This document shows positions 47,101 to 55,618 of a DNA stretch of 64,000 nt, piece after piece. Below the pieces are notes generated by a model. The model worked only from the letters and a program-made list of their open reading frames with translations, searched no databases and had not been told where the DNA came from. The translations under genes were made by a program, and so were the position numbers. Each line of letters begins with the position of its first letter. Within the stretch, counting starts at the first letter, position 1. The stretch is from Herbaspirillum sp. meg3 (GTDB lineage: Bacteria > Pseudomonadota > Gammaproteobacteria > Burkholderiales > Burkholderiaceae_D). The stretch spans positions 3,162,001 to 3,226,000 of the forward strand of contig NZ_CP022736.1 in the NCBI RefSeq assembly GCF_002257565.1, read 5' to 3'.

Positions 47101-48201
47101 ATGAAACCTGACTTCAAGACATTGCGACTGGATCGCGTTACACGTCGCTTTGGCGGCACCGGAAAAACTACCGAAGCGCAGCAAGTCGCCGCACTTGATG
47201 GTTTGCAAATGGATATTGCGCGCGGCGAATTCATCGCCCTGCTCGGCCCTTCGGGCTGCGGCAAATCGACCGCGCTGAACTGCATCGCCGGCCTGCTGCC
47301 GCTGTCGGATGGCGGCATCTATCTTGACGATCACCGTATCGATACCTTGCCGCCTGAACAGCGCGGCTTCGGCATGGTGTTTCAGAATTACGCCCTGTTC
47401 CCGCACATGACGGTGGCCAAGAATGTCGGCTTCGGCCTGTTGATGCGCGGCGTGCCTGCCGCCGAGATCCAGACCCGCGTCAAACGCGCACTCGATCTGG
47501 TGCAACTGGCGCAACACATGAACAAGCTGCCCGGTCAGTTGTCCGGTGGCCAGCAGCAGCGCGTGGCGATCGCCCGCGCCATCGTCATCGAACCACCGCT
47601 GATCCTGATGGATGAGCCGCTGTCCAACCTCGACGCCAAACTGCGTCTGGAAATGCGCTCAGAGATCCGCCGCATCCATGGCGAACTAGGCCGCACCACC
47701 CTCTACGTCACCCACGATCAGGACGAAGCGCTGTCGCTGGCCGACCGCATCGTCGTCATGAAAGACGGCAAGGTGCAGCAGATCGGCACACCGCCGGAAG
47801 TCTACGGCCAACCGTCGAACCTGGCAGTCGCACGCTTCATGGGATATCGGAATGAGCTGGTGCTCGATGTCGTCGGTCAGGATGCGCAGACCGTCACCTT
47901 GGCCGGCCCCGGCGTCAATCTGATCGGCATTCCGAAGATGCGCCTGAACGGCCGCGCCGCCGTATCGATCCGTCCGGAAGAATTCAGCATCTGCGCCGAT
48001 GGTACCTCGCCGGGCAACAGCATCAGCGCACGCGTGGAGTCGGTCGAATACTATGGCCGCGAATCGCTTTTCATGCTGCGCACGCAAGACAATACCCGTC
48101 TCTATGTCCGCGCGGAAGGCAAAGCCTCCCCGGGCGAAACCATCCGCGTGTCAGTTCCGGCCGACCGTGTGCTGGCTTATCCTTTTGAGCAGGTGGCATG
48201 A
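47101..48201 (+). CDS. ABC transporter ATP-binding protein of hexuronate island
   Basis: 366 aa. Walker A GPSGCGKST (from residue 49), Q-loop FQNYALFPHM, signature LSGGQQQRVA, Walker B LILMDEPLSNLDAKL, C-terminal OB-type regulatory domain (AAVSIRPEEFSICADG). PotA/UgpC/MalK-like. A short insertion (GGTGKTTEAQQ) sits between the first strand and the usual start of the core. Last base pairs overlap the next gene as ATGA. Confidence 0.88.
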   Translation: MKPDFKTLRLDRVTRRFGGTGKTTEAQQVAALDGLQMDIARGEFIALLGPSGCGKSTALNCIAGLLPLSDGGIYLDDHRIDTLPPEQRGFGMVFQNYALFPHMTVAKNVGFGLLMRGVPAAEIQTRVKRALDLVQLAQHMNKLPGQLSGGQQQRVAIARAIVIEPPLILMDEPLSNLDAKLRLEMRSEIRRIHGELGRTTLYVTHDQDEALSLADRIVVMKDGKVQQIGTPPEVYGQPSNLAVARFMGYRNELVLDVVGQDAQTVTLAGPGVNLIGIPKMRLNGRAAVSIRPEEFSICADGTSPGNSISARVESVEYYGRESLFMLRTQDNTRLYVRAEGKASPGETIRVSVPADRVLAYPFEQVA

Positions 48202-49076
48202 TGCTGATGTCCTCTCAGACAGCCGGTTCGCGCTGGCGCGATCCCGCCATGTGGATGGCGGCGCCGGCGGTGATCTTCATGCTGGCGGTATTCGTCTATC
48301 CGTTCATTCACGGTTTGATCCTGTCGTTCCAGCCGCTGGAAGGCGGCATGCTGTCGAACTACATCAAGTTCTTCAGCACCGACAATCTGTGGATGACCAT
48401 CGGCGTGACACTCAAGCTGGCCTTGCCGGCAACGCTGATCAACATCCTCATCGCCGTGCCCGTGGCCTATCGCCTGCGCCACAAGACGCCGTATCAAAAG
48501 ATCGCCACCACCATCCTCGTGATCCCGATCACGCTGGGTACGGTGCTGATCGCCGAGGGCATGCTGACCTACTTCGGCCCCAAGGGCTGGTTCGCGCAGA
48601 TCCTGCAGACGCTGCACATCTACGAAGGTGCGATCCGCCTGACGCACAACTATGCAGGTGTGGTGATCTCGCTGGTGATCTCGGGCTTTCCATTCGCCTT
48701 TTTGCTGATTCTGTCGTACATCACGGGCATCGATCCTGTGTTGCCGCGTGCCGCTGCGACGCTCGGCGCGACACCTTTCAATCAATTCCGTTACGTGATC
48801 TTCCCGCTGATCCTGCCGGGTCTGGCGATGGCGTTCTGCCTGTCGTTCGTGCAGGCGTTCTCGGTGTTTCCTTCGGCGGTGCTGCTGGGTTCACCAGCCG
48901 GTGCGACACGCGTGATTTCGATTGCGGCGTATGAAGCGGCGTTCGAGAACTATGACTATTCCATGGCGTCCGCAGTCGCAATGATCATGGGTGCGGTGCA
49001 ACTGGGCGTGGTGGTGATCGTGCTCGGCGCACGCAATCTGTTCTATCGCGGCCCGGTCACCGGAGGTAAAGGTTAA
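48198..49076 (+). CDS. ABC transporter permease of hexuronate island (first)
   Basis: 292 aa, six predicted helices. PotB-like: WMAAPAVIFMLAVFVYPFIHG start and EAA loop LPRAAATLGATPFNQFRYV. Start overlaps the ATPase stop (ATGA), so translation is coupled. Pairs with the next permease. Confidence 0.87.
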   Translation: MMLMSSQTAGSRWRDPAMWMAAPAVIFMLAVFVYPFIHGLILSFQPLEGGMLSNYIKFFSTDNLWMTIGVTLKLALPATLINILIAVPVAYRLRHKTPYQKIATTILVIPITLGTVLIAEGMLTYFGPKGWFAQILQTLHIYEGAIRLTHNYAGVVISLVISGFPFAFLLILSYITGIDPVLPRAAATLGATPFNQFRYVIFPLILPGLAMAFCLSFVQAFSVFPSAVLLGSPAGATRVISIAAYEAAFENYDYSMASAVAMIMGAVQLGVVVIVLGARNLFYRGPVTGGKG

Positions 49077-49078
49077 TC

Positions 49079-49987
49079 ATGAATCAAGCAACGACAACTA
49101 CTTCTCCCATGATGACTTCGCAATCAATCTCACGGCAGCCCGCACCGAAGCGCCGCACCCACTGGGCCAGTCGCGCCTGGAGCGGGCTGGTGGTCGGCCT
49201 GATGACCTTCTTCCTGATCAACGTCGGCCTGATGATTGCCTCGGTCGCCACCAATTCGGTTGCCAAGCGCTGGCTCGGCACCTGGCTGCCAAACGGCTGG
49301 ACACTGGAATGGTATTCCGCCGCCTGGCAGGAATTCCAGCTTGGCGATGTGCTGCTGGTGACGATACAGGTGGTGCTGTCGGTGGTGGTGCTGTCGATCC
49401 TGATCGGCGTGCCGGCTGCATACACATTGGCACGCCGCAACTTCCGCGGCAAGAAACTGCTGACTGGCTTGTTCCTGCTGCCGCTGATGATTCCACCGAT
49501 CACTTATGGTATTCCGCTGGCGACCTTGATGTATGAATTGCATCTGGCAGGCACGCTGCCCGGTGTGATTATCGCCAACCTGTTGCCGGCATTGCCGTTC
49601 GTGATTCTGGTGATGACGCCCTTCATCGAACAGATCGATCCGAATCTGGAATCGGCGGCACGCGTGTTCGGCGCACGTACCTTCACGATGTTCCGCCATG
49701 TGCTGGTGCCGCTGCTGGCACCAGGCATTCTGGCAGCCTCGCTGCTGGTGCTGGTGCGCACGATTGCGATGTTCGAGCTGACCTTCCTGACCGCCGGTGC
49801 GGATACGCAAACGCTGGTGGTGGCGCTGTATTACTCGGTGTTCGCAGCAGGCGTACGCGCTTCGCAATCGATCGATGCCATGGCGATGGTCTACATGATC
49901 GTCACGCTGATCTGGCTGCTGATCGCGATGCGCTTTGTCAGCCCGACGCAACTGGTGTCGCGCGTCAAAGAACATCCGCAAAACTGA
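49079..49987 (+). CDS. ABC transporter permease of hexuronate island (second)
   Basis: 302 aa, six predicted helices after a polar N-terminus of about 35 aa. PotC-like; EAA loop ESAARVFGARTFTMFRHV. GGAGG lies 12 nt before the ATG, in the end of the previous gene. With its partner it forms the heterodimeric pore. It is followed 12 nt later by uxuB. Confidence 0.87.
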   Translation: MNQATTTTSPMMTSQSISRQPAPKRRTHWASRAWSGLVVGLMTFFLINVGLMIASVATNSVAKRWLGTWLPNGWTLEWYSAAWQEFQLGDVLLVTIQVVLSVVVLSILIGVPAAYTLARRNFRGKKLLTGLFLLPLMIPPITYGIPLATLMYELHLAGTLPGVIIANLLPALPFVILVMTPFIEQIDPNLESAARVFGARTFTMFRHVLVPLLAPGILAASLLVLVRTIAMFELTFLTAGADTQTLVVALYYSVFAAGVRASQSIDAMAMVYMIVTLIWLLIAMRFVSPTQLVSRVKEHPQN

Positions 49988-49999
49988 CGCAGGAAGACA

Positions 50000-51457
50000 A
50001 TGAAGCTGAACAAGCAAACGCTGGCGCAAGCGAGCAAGCAGGCGACGCTGCCAACCTACGACAGAACCGCCCTGCTGCCAGGCATCGTGCATCTTGGACT
50101 GGGCGCCTTCCACCGCGCGCATCAGGCGGTTTATACCGACACGGTGCTGGCGGAAGGCGACCTGCGCTGGGGCATCGTCGGCGTGTCGCTGCGCAGCCCC
50201 GATACCCGCGATGCGCTGGCGCCGCAGGACAATCTCTATACATTGGGGATCAGAGGCGAAGGCGAACAACTGCGCATCATCGGCTCCATCACCGATACGC
50301 TGGTCGCGCCGGAATCGCCTGCCGCCGTGCTGGCGGCCATGAGCCATCCGCATTGCCATATCGTCAGTCTCACTGTGACGGAAAAAGGCTATTGCCACGA
50401 TCCGGCGACCAACACACTGCGCTTTGATCATCCGGATATTGTTCATGACCTGGCGCACGTCGACGCACCGCACTCAGCCATCGGCTTCATCGTGCGTGCA
50501 CTGGAGAAACGCCGTGACGCCGGGTTGCCTCCCTTCACCGTCCTCTCCTGCGACAACCTGCCGTCTAACGGCAATACCTCCCGCGCGCTGGTGTTGGCGT
50601 TTGCCGAGCGTGTCGATACGGAATTGTCGAAATGGATTTCGCAGCATGGCGCTTTCCCCAACTCGATGGTGGATCGCATCGTGCCAAAAACCACGGATGA
50701 AGACCGCACCGCCATCGCCGCCCGACTCACAGTCGACGATGCCTGGCCGGTCGTGACGGAGCCGTTCTCGCAGTGGGTGATCGAAGACCGTTTCGCAGGC
50801 CCGCGTCCGGCATGGGAACAGGCTGGCGCCACCATGGTCGACGAAGCAGAACCGTACGAACATGCCAAGCTGCGCATGCTCAACGGCAGCCACTCCAGCC
50901 TCGCCTATCTGGGTTCGCTGGCGGGTTATGTCACGGTCGATCAGGCGATCCGCGACGATGGTTTGCGCGGCTTCATCGAACGCATGATGACGGAAGAAAT
51001 CGCCCCAACCTTGCAGCGTCCGGGATTGGATGACTACCGCGACGAACTGGTGGCACGCTTTCGCAACCCGGCGTTGAAACATCGCCTGCAGCAGATCGCC
51101 ATGGACGGATCGCAAAAACTGCCGCAGCGTTTGCTCGGCACAATACGCGCGCGCCTCGATGCCGGTCTGCCCTGCGAGCGCCTGTGTTTTGCGGTAGCCG
51201 GCTGGATGCGCTATCTGCGCGCGGAAGATGAAGCTGGACGGGCGTATCCTATTTCGGATCCGCTTGCTGACACCTTACAAGCGGCAGCCGGTATAACGGA
51301 TATCAGTCAGCGCGTCGATGCGCTGCTGGCGATTGAAGCGGTGTTCGGCAACGATCTCGCCATGCGGATTGAGTTTGTCTCCGTGGTGAAAGGCTTCCTG
51401 CGCAGGATCGAAGAGGAAGGCGTGTTGCAGGCGCTGAGCAAGATTCGCGGACGCTGA
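50000..51457 (+). CDS. uxuB: Mannitol dehydrogenase-family fructuronate reductase
   Basis: 485 aa, AGGAAGAC before the ATG. NAD-dependent reduction of D-fructuronate to D-mannonate. Family motifs: GIVHLGLGAFHRAHQAVYTD at the N-terminal dinucleotide fold, TVTEKGYCHDP, SCDNLPSNG, and KLRMLNGSHSSLAYLG with the catalytic lysine and the HS pair. Mannitol or altronate dehydrogenase are alternatives, but uxaC in the same island favours UxuB. Mannonate dehydratase uxuA is not in the window. Confidence 0.88.
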   Translation: MKLNKQTLAQASKQATLPTYDRTALLPGIVHLGLGAFHRAHQAVYTDTVLAEGDLRWGIVGVSLRSPDTRDALAPQDNLYTLGIRGEGEQLRIIGSITDTLVAPESPAAVLAAMSHPHCHIVSLTVTEKGYCHDPATNTLRFDHPDIVHDLAHVDAPHSAIGFIVRALEKRRDAGLPPFTVLSCDNLPSNGNTSRALVLAFAERVDTELSKWISQHGAFPNSMVDRIVPKTTDEDRTAIAARLTVDDAWPVVTEPFSQWVIEDRFAGPRPAWEQAGATMVDEAEPYEHAKLRMLNGSHSSLAYLGSLAGYVTVDQAIRDDGLRGFIERMMTEEIAPTLQRPGLDDYRDELVARFRNPALKHRLQQIAMDGSQKLPQRLLGTIRARLDAGLPCERLCFAVAGWMRYLRAEDEAGRAYPISDPLADTLQAAAGITDISQRVDALLAIEAVFGNDLAMRIEFVSVVKGFLRRIEEEGVLQALSKIRGR

Positions 51458-51493
51458 TCACGGCAAAGCCGAAGTGCTTGCAGTTCTTACTCC

Positions 51494-52384
51494 TTAACCG
51501 GCAGCACGCACCCGGCTCTTCGCTTCCTCGGTATCCTTCACCGGCGGCAGGCCGAACATCCTGCCGTATTCCCGCGTGAACTGCGGCACGCTTTCATATC
51601 CAACTGCGAACGCGGCACTGCTCGCGCTCACGCCCTCCGACAACATCAAACGCCTCGCTTCGATCAGACGCAACTGTTTTTGAAATTGCAACGGCGATAG
51701 CGAGGTCACGCTGCGAAAATGCTGGTGAAACGACGACGGGCTCATCCCCGCCACGGCTGCCAGATGTTCCACCGGCAAGGGCTGTGCAAATCCGGTTCGC
51801 AGCACCTCAACCGCACGCGCCACCCGGCGCGCCTGACTGTCCGGCCATCCCAGATTACGAATCGCCGCGCCATGCTTGCCGGCCAGCAGCCAGTAGTGAA
51901 ACTCCCGCACCAGTTGCGCATGCAACACCGGCAGCGAGGCCGGACGGTCAAGCAAACGCATCAGCCGCAATGCGGCATCGGACACTTCGCTATCGGTTGG
52001 ATCGACACGCACCGGCCACGCGCCGTCTTCCTTGACGACATCCATCTGCATCGCCAGATCGGCGATGACTGCCGGGTCCAGCTCCATCACCAGAGACAGG
52101 TAAGGTGCAGCAAGGCTCGCGCGCGTGATCTGACTGACCGTCGGCACATCCGCCGTGATCAGCAGGGAATCCCCGGCGGAAAACGAAAAAGCCTGCGCGC
52201 CCATCGAGACATGCTTGCTTCCTTGCAAGACGAGACAAATCAATGGCCGTGAAATCGCATACAGGAGATCGCTGACCTCGGTTGCGCGCACGATCGTCAG
52301 CCCCGCAATGGGCGTCTGCGCCAGCCCGGCCCTGTCGGCATGGGACTCGGCATAGCGATGCACGGTAGTGAGTAAAGTGGTCAT
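51494..52384 (-). CDS. AraC-family transcriptional regulator
   Basis: 296 aa. N-terminal cupin (AraC_N type; RPLICLVLQGSKHVSMGAQ, FSAGDSLLITADVP) for effector binding; C-terminal double helix-turn-helix (VEHLAAVAGMSPSSFHQHF and ASSAAFAVGYESVPQFTREY). It is divergent from an SDR gene across 149 nt, a common regulator-target arrangement for aldehyde- or quinone-responsive members. Confidence 0.88.
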   Translation of the reverse strand: MTTLLTTVHRYAESHADRAGLAQTPIAGLTIVRATEVSDLLYAISRPLICLVLQGSKHVSMGAQAFSFSAGDSLLITADVPTVSQITRASLAAPYLSLVMELDPAVIADLAMQMDVVKEDGAWPVRVDPTDSEVSDAALRLMRLLDRPASLPVLHAQLVREFHYWLLAGKHGAAIRNLGWPDSQARRVARAVEVLRTGFAQPLPVEHLAAVAGMSPSSFHQHFRSVTSLSPLQFQKQLRLIEARRLMLSEGVSASSAAFAVGYESVPQFTREYGRMFGLPPVKDTEEAKSRVRAAG

Positions 52385-52533
52385 GCTGCAAGCCTACCTC
52401 GTCGTAGCCGAACGCGCATCCCATTTGGAGGATTAGGCAAGGAACGTCGAGTTTCCGGTAACCACACCCACTCCCCTGATCCGATACTGCGGCTTCCCAT
52501 CCACGCAGCATCTCATCAGCAAGGACGCACATC

Positions 52534-53289
52534 ATGTCTAAAATTACCCTCGTTACCGGCGCAAGCCGCGGCTTAGGCCGCAACACCGCATTGAGCATCG
52601 CACGCCACGGCGGCGACGTTATCGTGACCTACCAAAGCCGCAGCGAAGACGCTCAAGCCATCGTCGCCGAAATCCAGTCCATGGGCCGCAAGGCAGCCGC
52701 TCTCCAGCTCGACACCGGCAACGTCTCCACCTTCGACGCCTTCGCCGACCGCCTGCGCGGCACTCTGCGCGAAACATGGTCGCGCGATACCGTTGACCAC
52801 ATCGTCAACAACGCCGGCCATGGCGACTACGCCCTGATCGGCCAGACTACCGAAGCCCAGTTCGACGGCCTGGTCAACGTCCACTTCAAGGGTGTCTACT
52901 TCCTGACCCAGACCCTGCTGCCCCTGATTGCAGACGGCGGCCGCATCGTCAACCTGTCGTCGGGCCTGACCCGCACCTCCTTCCCCGGCTACGCCGCCTA
53001 TGCAGCAGCCAAAGGCGCGGTAGAAGTACTCACCCGTTACATGGCAAAAGAACTCGGACCACGCGGCATTGCCGTCAACACAGTCGCACCCGGCGCCATC
53101 GAAACCGACTTCGGTGGCGGCGCCGTACGCGACAACCCGGACATCAACAAATTGTTTGCAGAAATGACAGCATTAGGTCGCGTCGGCCTGCCGGACGACA
53201 TCGGGCCGATGATCGCGAGTTTGCTGTCGGAAGATAATCGCTGGGTGACCGCACAGCGGATTGAAGTGTCGGGTGGCCAGGGGATTTGA
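52534..53289 (+). CDS. Short-chain dehydrogenase/reductase
   Basis: 251 aa. Classical SDR: TGASRGLGRN at about residues 8-17, NNAGHGD, catalytic Ser in VNLSSG and the YAAYAAAKGAVE Tyr-Lys pair, then PGAIETDFGGG. NADPH is likely from the arginine in the first motif region; substrate unknown. AAGGACG before the ATG. Followed by a repeat-rich intergenic region. Confidence 0.88.
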   Translation: MSKITLVTGASRGLGRNTALSIARHGGDVIVTYQSRSEDAQAIVAEIQSMGRKAAALQLDTGNVSTFDAFADRLRGTLRETWSRDTVDHIVNNAGHGDYALIGQTTEAQFDGLVNVHFKGVYFLTQTLLPLIADGGRIVNLSSGLTRTSFPGYAAYAAAKGAVEVLTRYMAKELGPRGIAVNTVAPGAIETDFGGGAVRDNPDINKLFAEMTALGRVGLPDDIGPMIASLLSEDNRWVTAQRIEVSGGQGI

Positions 53290-53740
53290 ACGATTCGGAT
53301 AACATAACTCCACTGTCCGTCGTCCCAGCGAACGCTGGGTTCCAGTGACGTCAGCGCGTCACTCCACCGTCGCAACGACGCTGGGTTCCAACTTTCGTTG
53401 GAACGACGAACCTAAAGAGACCAGAGAAGCTGGAAACACCTCCGTACCCTGGCGAGGCGAAGCGAGCCAGTCTCAAAGTCCGCTTGAGAGTAGCCGGTGA
53501 CGGCAGGTGCAAATCGGAAAAAGAAGGGAAAAATGTCTGAGCGAAGCGAGTTGTTTTCCCTTCCCGATTTGTGCCTGACGGCACCGGGAACCCTCGAAGA
53601 GGGCTACGACCCAGCGGCCGCCTTCTTTTGCTTACTTTTCTTGGCGGAGCAAGAAAAGTGAGCGGCTGCCGGGCCGCCCCCGGCAAAGGTTGATCGAAGA
53701 AAGAAAGGAATCAACGACAAAAGTAGGAACCAGGAACAAC
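53290..53740. repeat. Hairpin-rich repetitive intergenic element (REP/BIME-like)
   Basis: No gene. Consecutive perfect stems: CCCAGCG/CGCTGGG (53324-53330, 53333-53339), AGTGACG/CGTCACT (53344-53350, 53357-53363), GTTCCAAC/GTTGGAAC (53385-53392, 53397-53404); a long imperfect stem joining about 53492-53532 and 53574-53605 with arms rich in AAATCGG and CCGATTT; ACTTTTCTTG/CAAGAAAAGT (53634-53643, 53650-53659) and TGCCGGG/CCCGGCA (53667-53673, 53679-53685). GCTGGGTTCCA occurs twice and GCGAAGCGAG twice. Resembles dispersed repeats of betaproteobacteria; copies elsewhere could not be checked. Confidence 0.7.
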
Positions 53741-54355
53741 TCAACCAGAAACAGAAGCGGAAGTAGAGAAAGGCGCAGAACGAGCAACCAACCGCCCCAA
53801 CACCTCCTGCCCCTCAACCCAATCCCCCAACCCCGACTCCGAGTTGATATGTCCCACCTCCCCGGCATAAACAAACTCACTTCCCCACACACCTGCCCAG
53901 TACTGCGCACGCTCAGCAGTCATCCAGGGATCATCCCCGCTCCCCACCACAATCGACGGAAACGGCAACGCCACCTGAACCGAATCCGCTACAGAAAACT
54001 TGACCGGATCCGCCGGCGCCACCAGCAAAGCGCCTGCAATCAAACCGGCATCAGCAGCAGCCCGATACACCGTAGTAAGACAACCAAAGCTATGTGCAAC
54101 AATCAGCGTCGGCCGCGCATCGCGCTGCAAGACGTCCAGCAAACGCTGCGACCACACCGGCAAATCCGGCGTATCCCAGCGATCTTGCTCGACACGCTCA
54201 AAGGAAGGATAAAGGCGCTGCCAGCGCGACTGCCAGTGGTCGGGCCCGCTGCCATGCAAGCCCGGGACGACCAGCACACGAAAATCAGCAAGGCGCGGCG
54301 AACTGCGCCGGTGCGCTTTGCCACTCTCCGATTGCACTGCTGTCGTCTCGCTCAT
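53741..54355 (-). CDS. Alpha/beta serine hydrolase of RBBP9/YdeN family
   Basis: 204 aa from the ATG at 54355; the longer frame is antisense/overlap with the upstream gene. Small hydrolase fold: VLVVPGLHGSGPDHWQSRWQ with the N-terminal HWQ signature, nucleophile Ser in VAHSFGC, Asp in GSGDDPWMT and His in GEVGHINSES. Members are esterases of unknown physiological substrate. The ATG is 1 nt after the stop of the EAL-like gene, so they are translated together. Confidence 0.82.
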   Translation of the reverse strand: MSETTAVQSESGKAHRRSSPRLADFRVLVVPGLHGSGPDHWQSRWQRLYPSFERVEQDRWDTPDLPVWSQRLLDVLQRDARPTLIVAHSFGCLTTVYRAAADAGLIAGALLVAPADPVKFSVADSVQVALPFPSIVVGSGDDPWMTAERAQYWAGVWGSEFVYAGEVGHINSESGLGDWVEGQEVLGRLVARSAPFSTSASVSG

Positions 54356-54356
54356 A

Positions 54357-55217
54357 TCAGGCCACCTTGATGTCGGAATGCGTGGTCGCCGAATGATGCC
54401 CGGCTGGCAATGCCAGCGTCGATTTCGGCGTATCCCACAGATAGCCCTGAGCATACACCGGCAGCGCAAGAGCTTGCCCGAACGCCTGCAGTTTGGTGAA
54501 TACATCCGGATTTTCAACACGCTTGAAGACGACCCGGATATCTTGCTCACCGGCGATGCGCAAGAGCTTCTCCGTGCTTTGCTCGTCGACAATTTCACGC
54601 GCATCGACCTTGATGAGATCGGGCTTGACCTTGTCCAGCAAAACCAAGGCGTCGCGTGCATCGGCCGCACTGATGCCGAGCCTGAATCCATTGCGCCGGT
54701 AATTGTCCAGCACATAGTTCAGCAACCAACTCTGATTCTGCGTGACCACCGGCATTTGCAGAATGATCTGCTCGTGCGGCAACTCCAGCATGTTGAGAAT
54801 GCGCCGGAAGGCAATACCGTGATTGCTGTCGACCGCCGCCAACAGACGCGCATGCACACTCAGATGGAGACTGACATTGTCCTCCACCTGGCGATAAAAA
54901 TTGATGGAATGCAGCATGCGGCACAAACGATCCAGCTCGACCGATTCGTCATCGCTGGCGGCCTGATCGAGCAGGCGCCACAAGTGCAAACCGCTGTCGT
55001 CTTCCGAATAGCTGCGCGCGAATCCTTCGTGCGCGACGATAGCGGCGTCGGCAGTCGTCTTGCTGCCAAACGCACGTATCGGTTGGAAGGCGGACGTCAG
55101 CGTCGTATTGAAATACTTGCCTTGCGCCCGCCCGTCCGCATCCAGCCACACCCTGGACTCTTCCCTGACGGAGCCGTTAAGACGAGCAAGATATTTTTCC
55201 AGGGTTTGATACTTCAT
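54357..55217 (-). CDS. Degenerate EAL-domain protein
   Basis: 286 aa from the ATG at 55217 (GGAG 7 nt upstream). The EAL fold is recognisable from FQPIRAFGS, HLSVHARLLAAV, LELPHEQIILQMPV, DLIKVDAREIVD and YAQGYLWDTP, but the catalytic set is lost: EAL is EGF (AHEGFAR), the NLS asparagine is His, the EITE glutamate is Gln, DDFG is ISAA and AEGVE is FKRVE. Only the KVD lysine region remains. It should not hydrolyse c-di-GMP; a binding or partner-interaction role is more likely. No GGDEF or sensor domain. Coupled to the RBBP9-like hydrolase gene. Confidence 0.8.
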   Translation of the reverse strand: MKYQTLEKYLARLNGSVREESRVWLDADGRAQGKYFNTTLTSAFQPIRAFGSKTTADAAIVAHEGFARSYSEDDSGLHLWRLLDQAASDDESVELDRLCRMLHSINFYRQVEDNVSLHLSVHARLLAAVDSNHGIAFRRILNMLELPHEQIILQMPVVTQNQSWLLNYVLDNYRRNGFRLGISAADARDALVLLDKVKPDLIKVDAREIVDEQSTEKLLRIAGEQDIRVVFKRVENPDVFTKLQAFGQALALPVYAQGYLWDTPKSTLALPAGHHSATTHSDIKVA

Positions 55218-55236
55218 CAATGGCTCCAATGCAATA

Positions 55237-55339
55237 AGAGCGGCTAACAAAACGCCGCTGTCGGCGTTGCTTCTCCTAGCCGTACTTTCGTACTGTCTTC
55301 GTCGGCGCGCCTTGCCATCGGCGTTTTGTCAGCCGCTCT
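55237..55339. repeat. 103-bp element with 21-nt inverted terminal arms
   Basis: Arms 55237-55257 and 55319-55339 are complementary at 20 of 21 positions (outer AGAGCGGCT, inner AAAACGCCG). The 61-nt interior holds a second small hairpin GTAC-TTTC-GTAC (55281-55292). It lies 20 nt upstream of the EAL-like start and just after the Mop gene stop on the same strand, so it is either a small mobile (MITE/BIME-like) unit or an mRNA structure controlling the EAL-hydrolase pair. Confidence 0.75.
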
Positions 55340-55355
55340 AAAGATGCAGCCAGAA

Positions 55356-55571
55356 TCAGAGCTTGGCGATCGATACTTCGGTCGCCTTGACCAATGCAAC
55401 GACTTCGCTGCCGATCACCAGACCCAGGTCTTTGACCGAGCGTGTGGTGATGACGGAGGTAACGATACCGGCTGGCGTCTCGACATCGACTTCAGAGACG
55501 ACGGATCCCTCGATGATGGCTTTTACTTTGCCCTTGAATTGGTTACGGACGTTGATGGCTTGAATGGTCAT
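55356..55571 (-). CDS. Mop-type TOBE-domain molybdate-binding protein
   Basis: 71 aa with AAGGAG before the ATG. A single TOBE/Mop domain: SARNQFKGKV-like start (INVRNQFKGKVKAIIEGS), SEVDVETPAGIVTSVITTRS and GLVIGSEVVALVKATEVSIA. Free-standing Mop proteins form hexamers binding molybdate. It is 47 nt downstream of ssuB on the same strand, so probably the last gene of the sulfonate operon; tungstate or sulfate binding are possible. Confidence 0.85.
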   Translation of the reverse strand: MTIQAINVRNQFKGKVKAIIEGSVVSEVDVETPAGIVTSVITTRSVKDLGLVIGSEVVALVKATEVSIAKL

Positions 55572-55618
55572 GCTTTGCTCCTTGAGGGACTGCGGTTAAA
55601 AAATGAAAATGAGATAAA

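Noticed and set aside
53351..53686. 111-aa minus-strand open frame in the repeat region
   Set aside because: It is built from repeat hairpins and is low in any family signal; such frames are common in dispersed repeats.
54357..55217. Active c-di-GMP phosphodiesterase
   Set aside because: Nearly all metal- and substrate-binding residues of the EAL family are replaced.
55237..55339. c-di-GMP riboswitch in front of the EAL-like gene
   Set aside because: The conserved GEMM core and tetraloop-receptor sequences are absent; the structure is a plain long hairpin.
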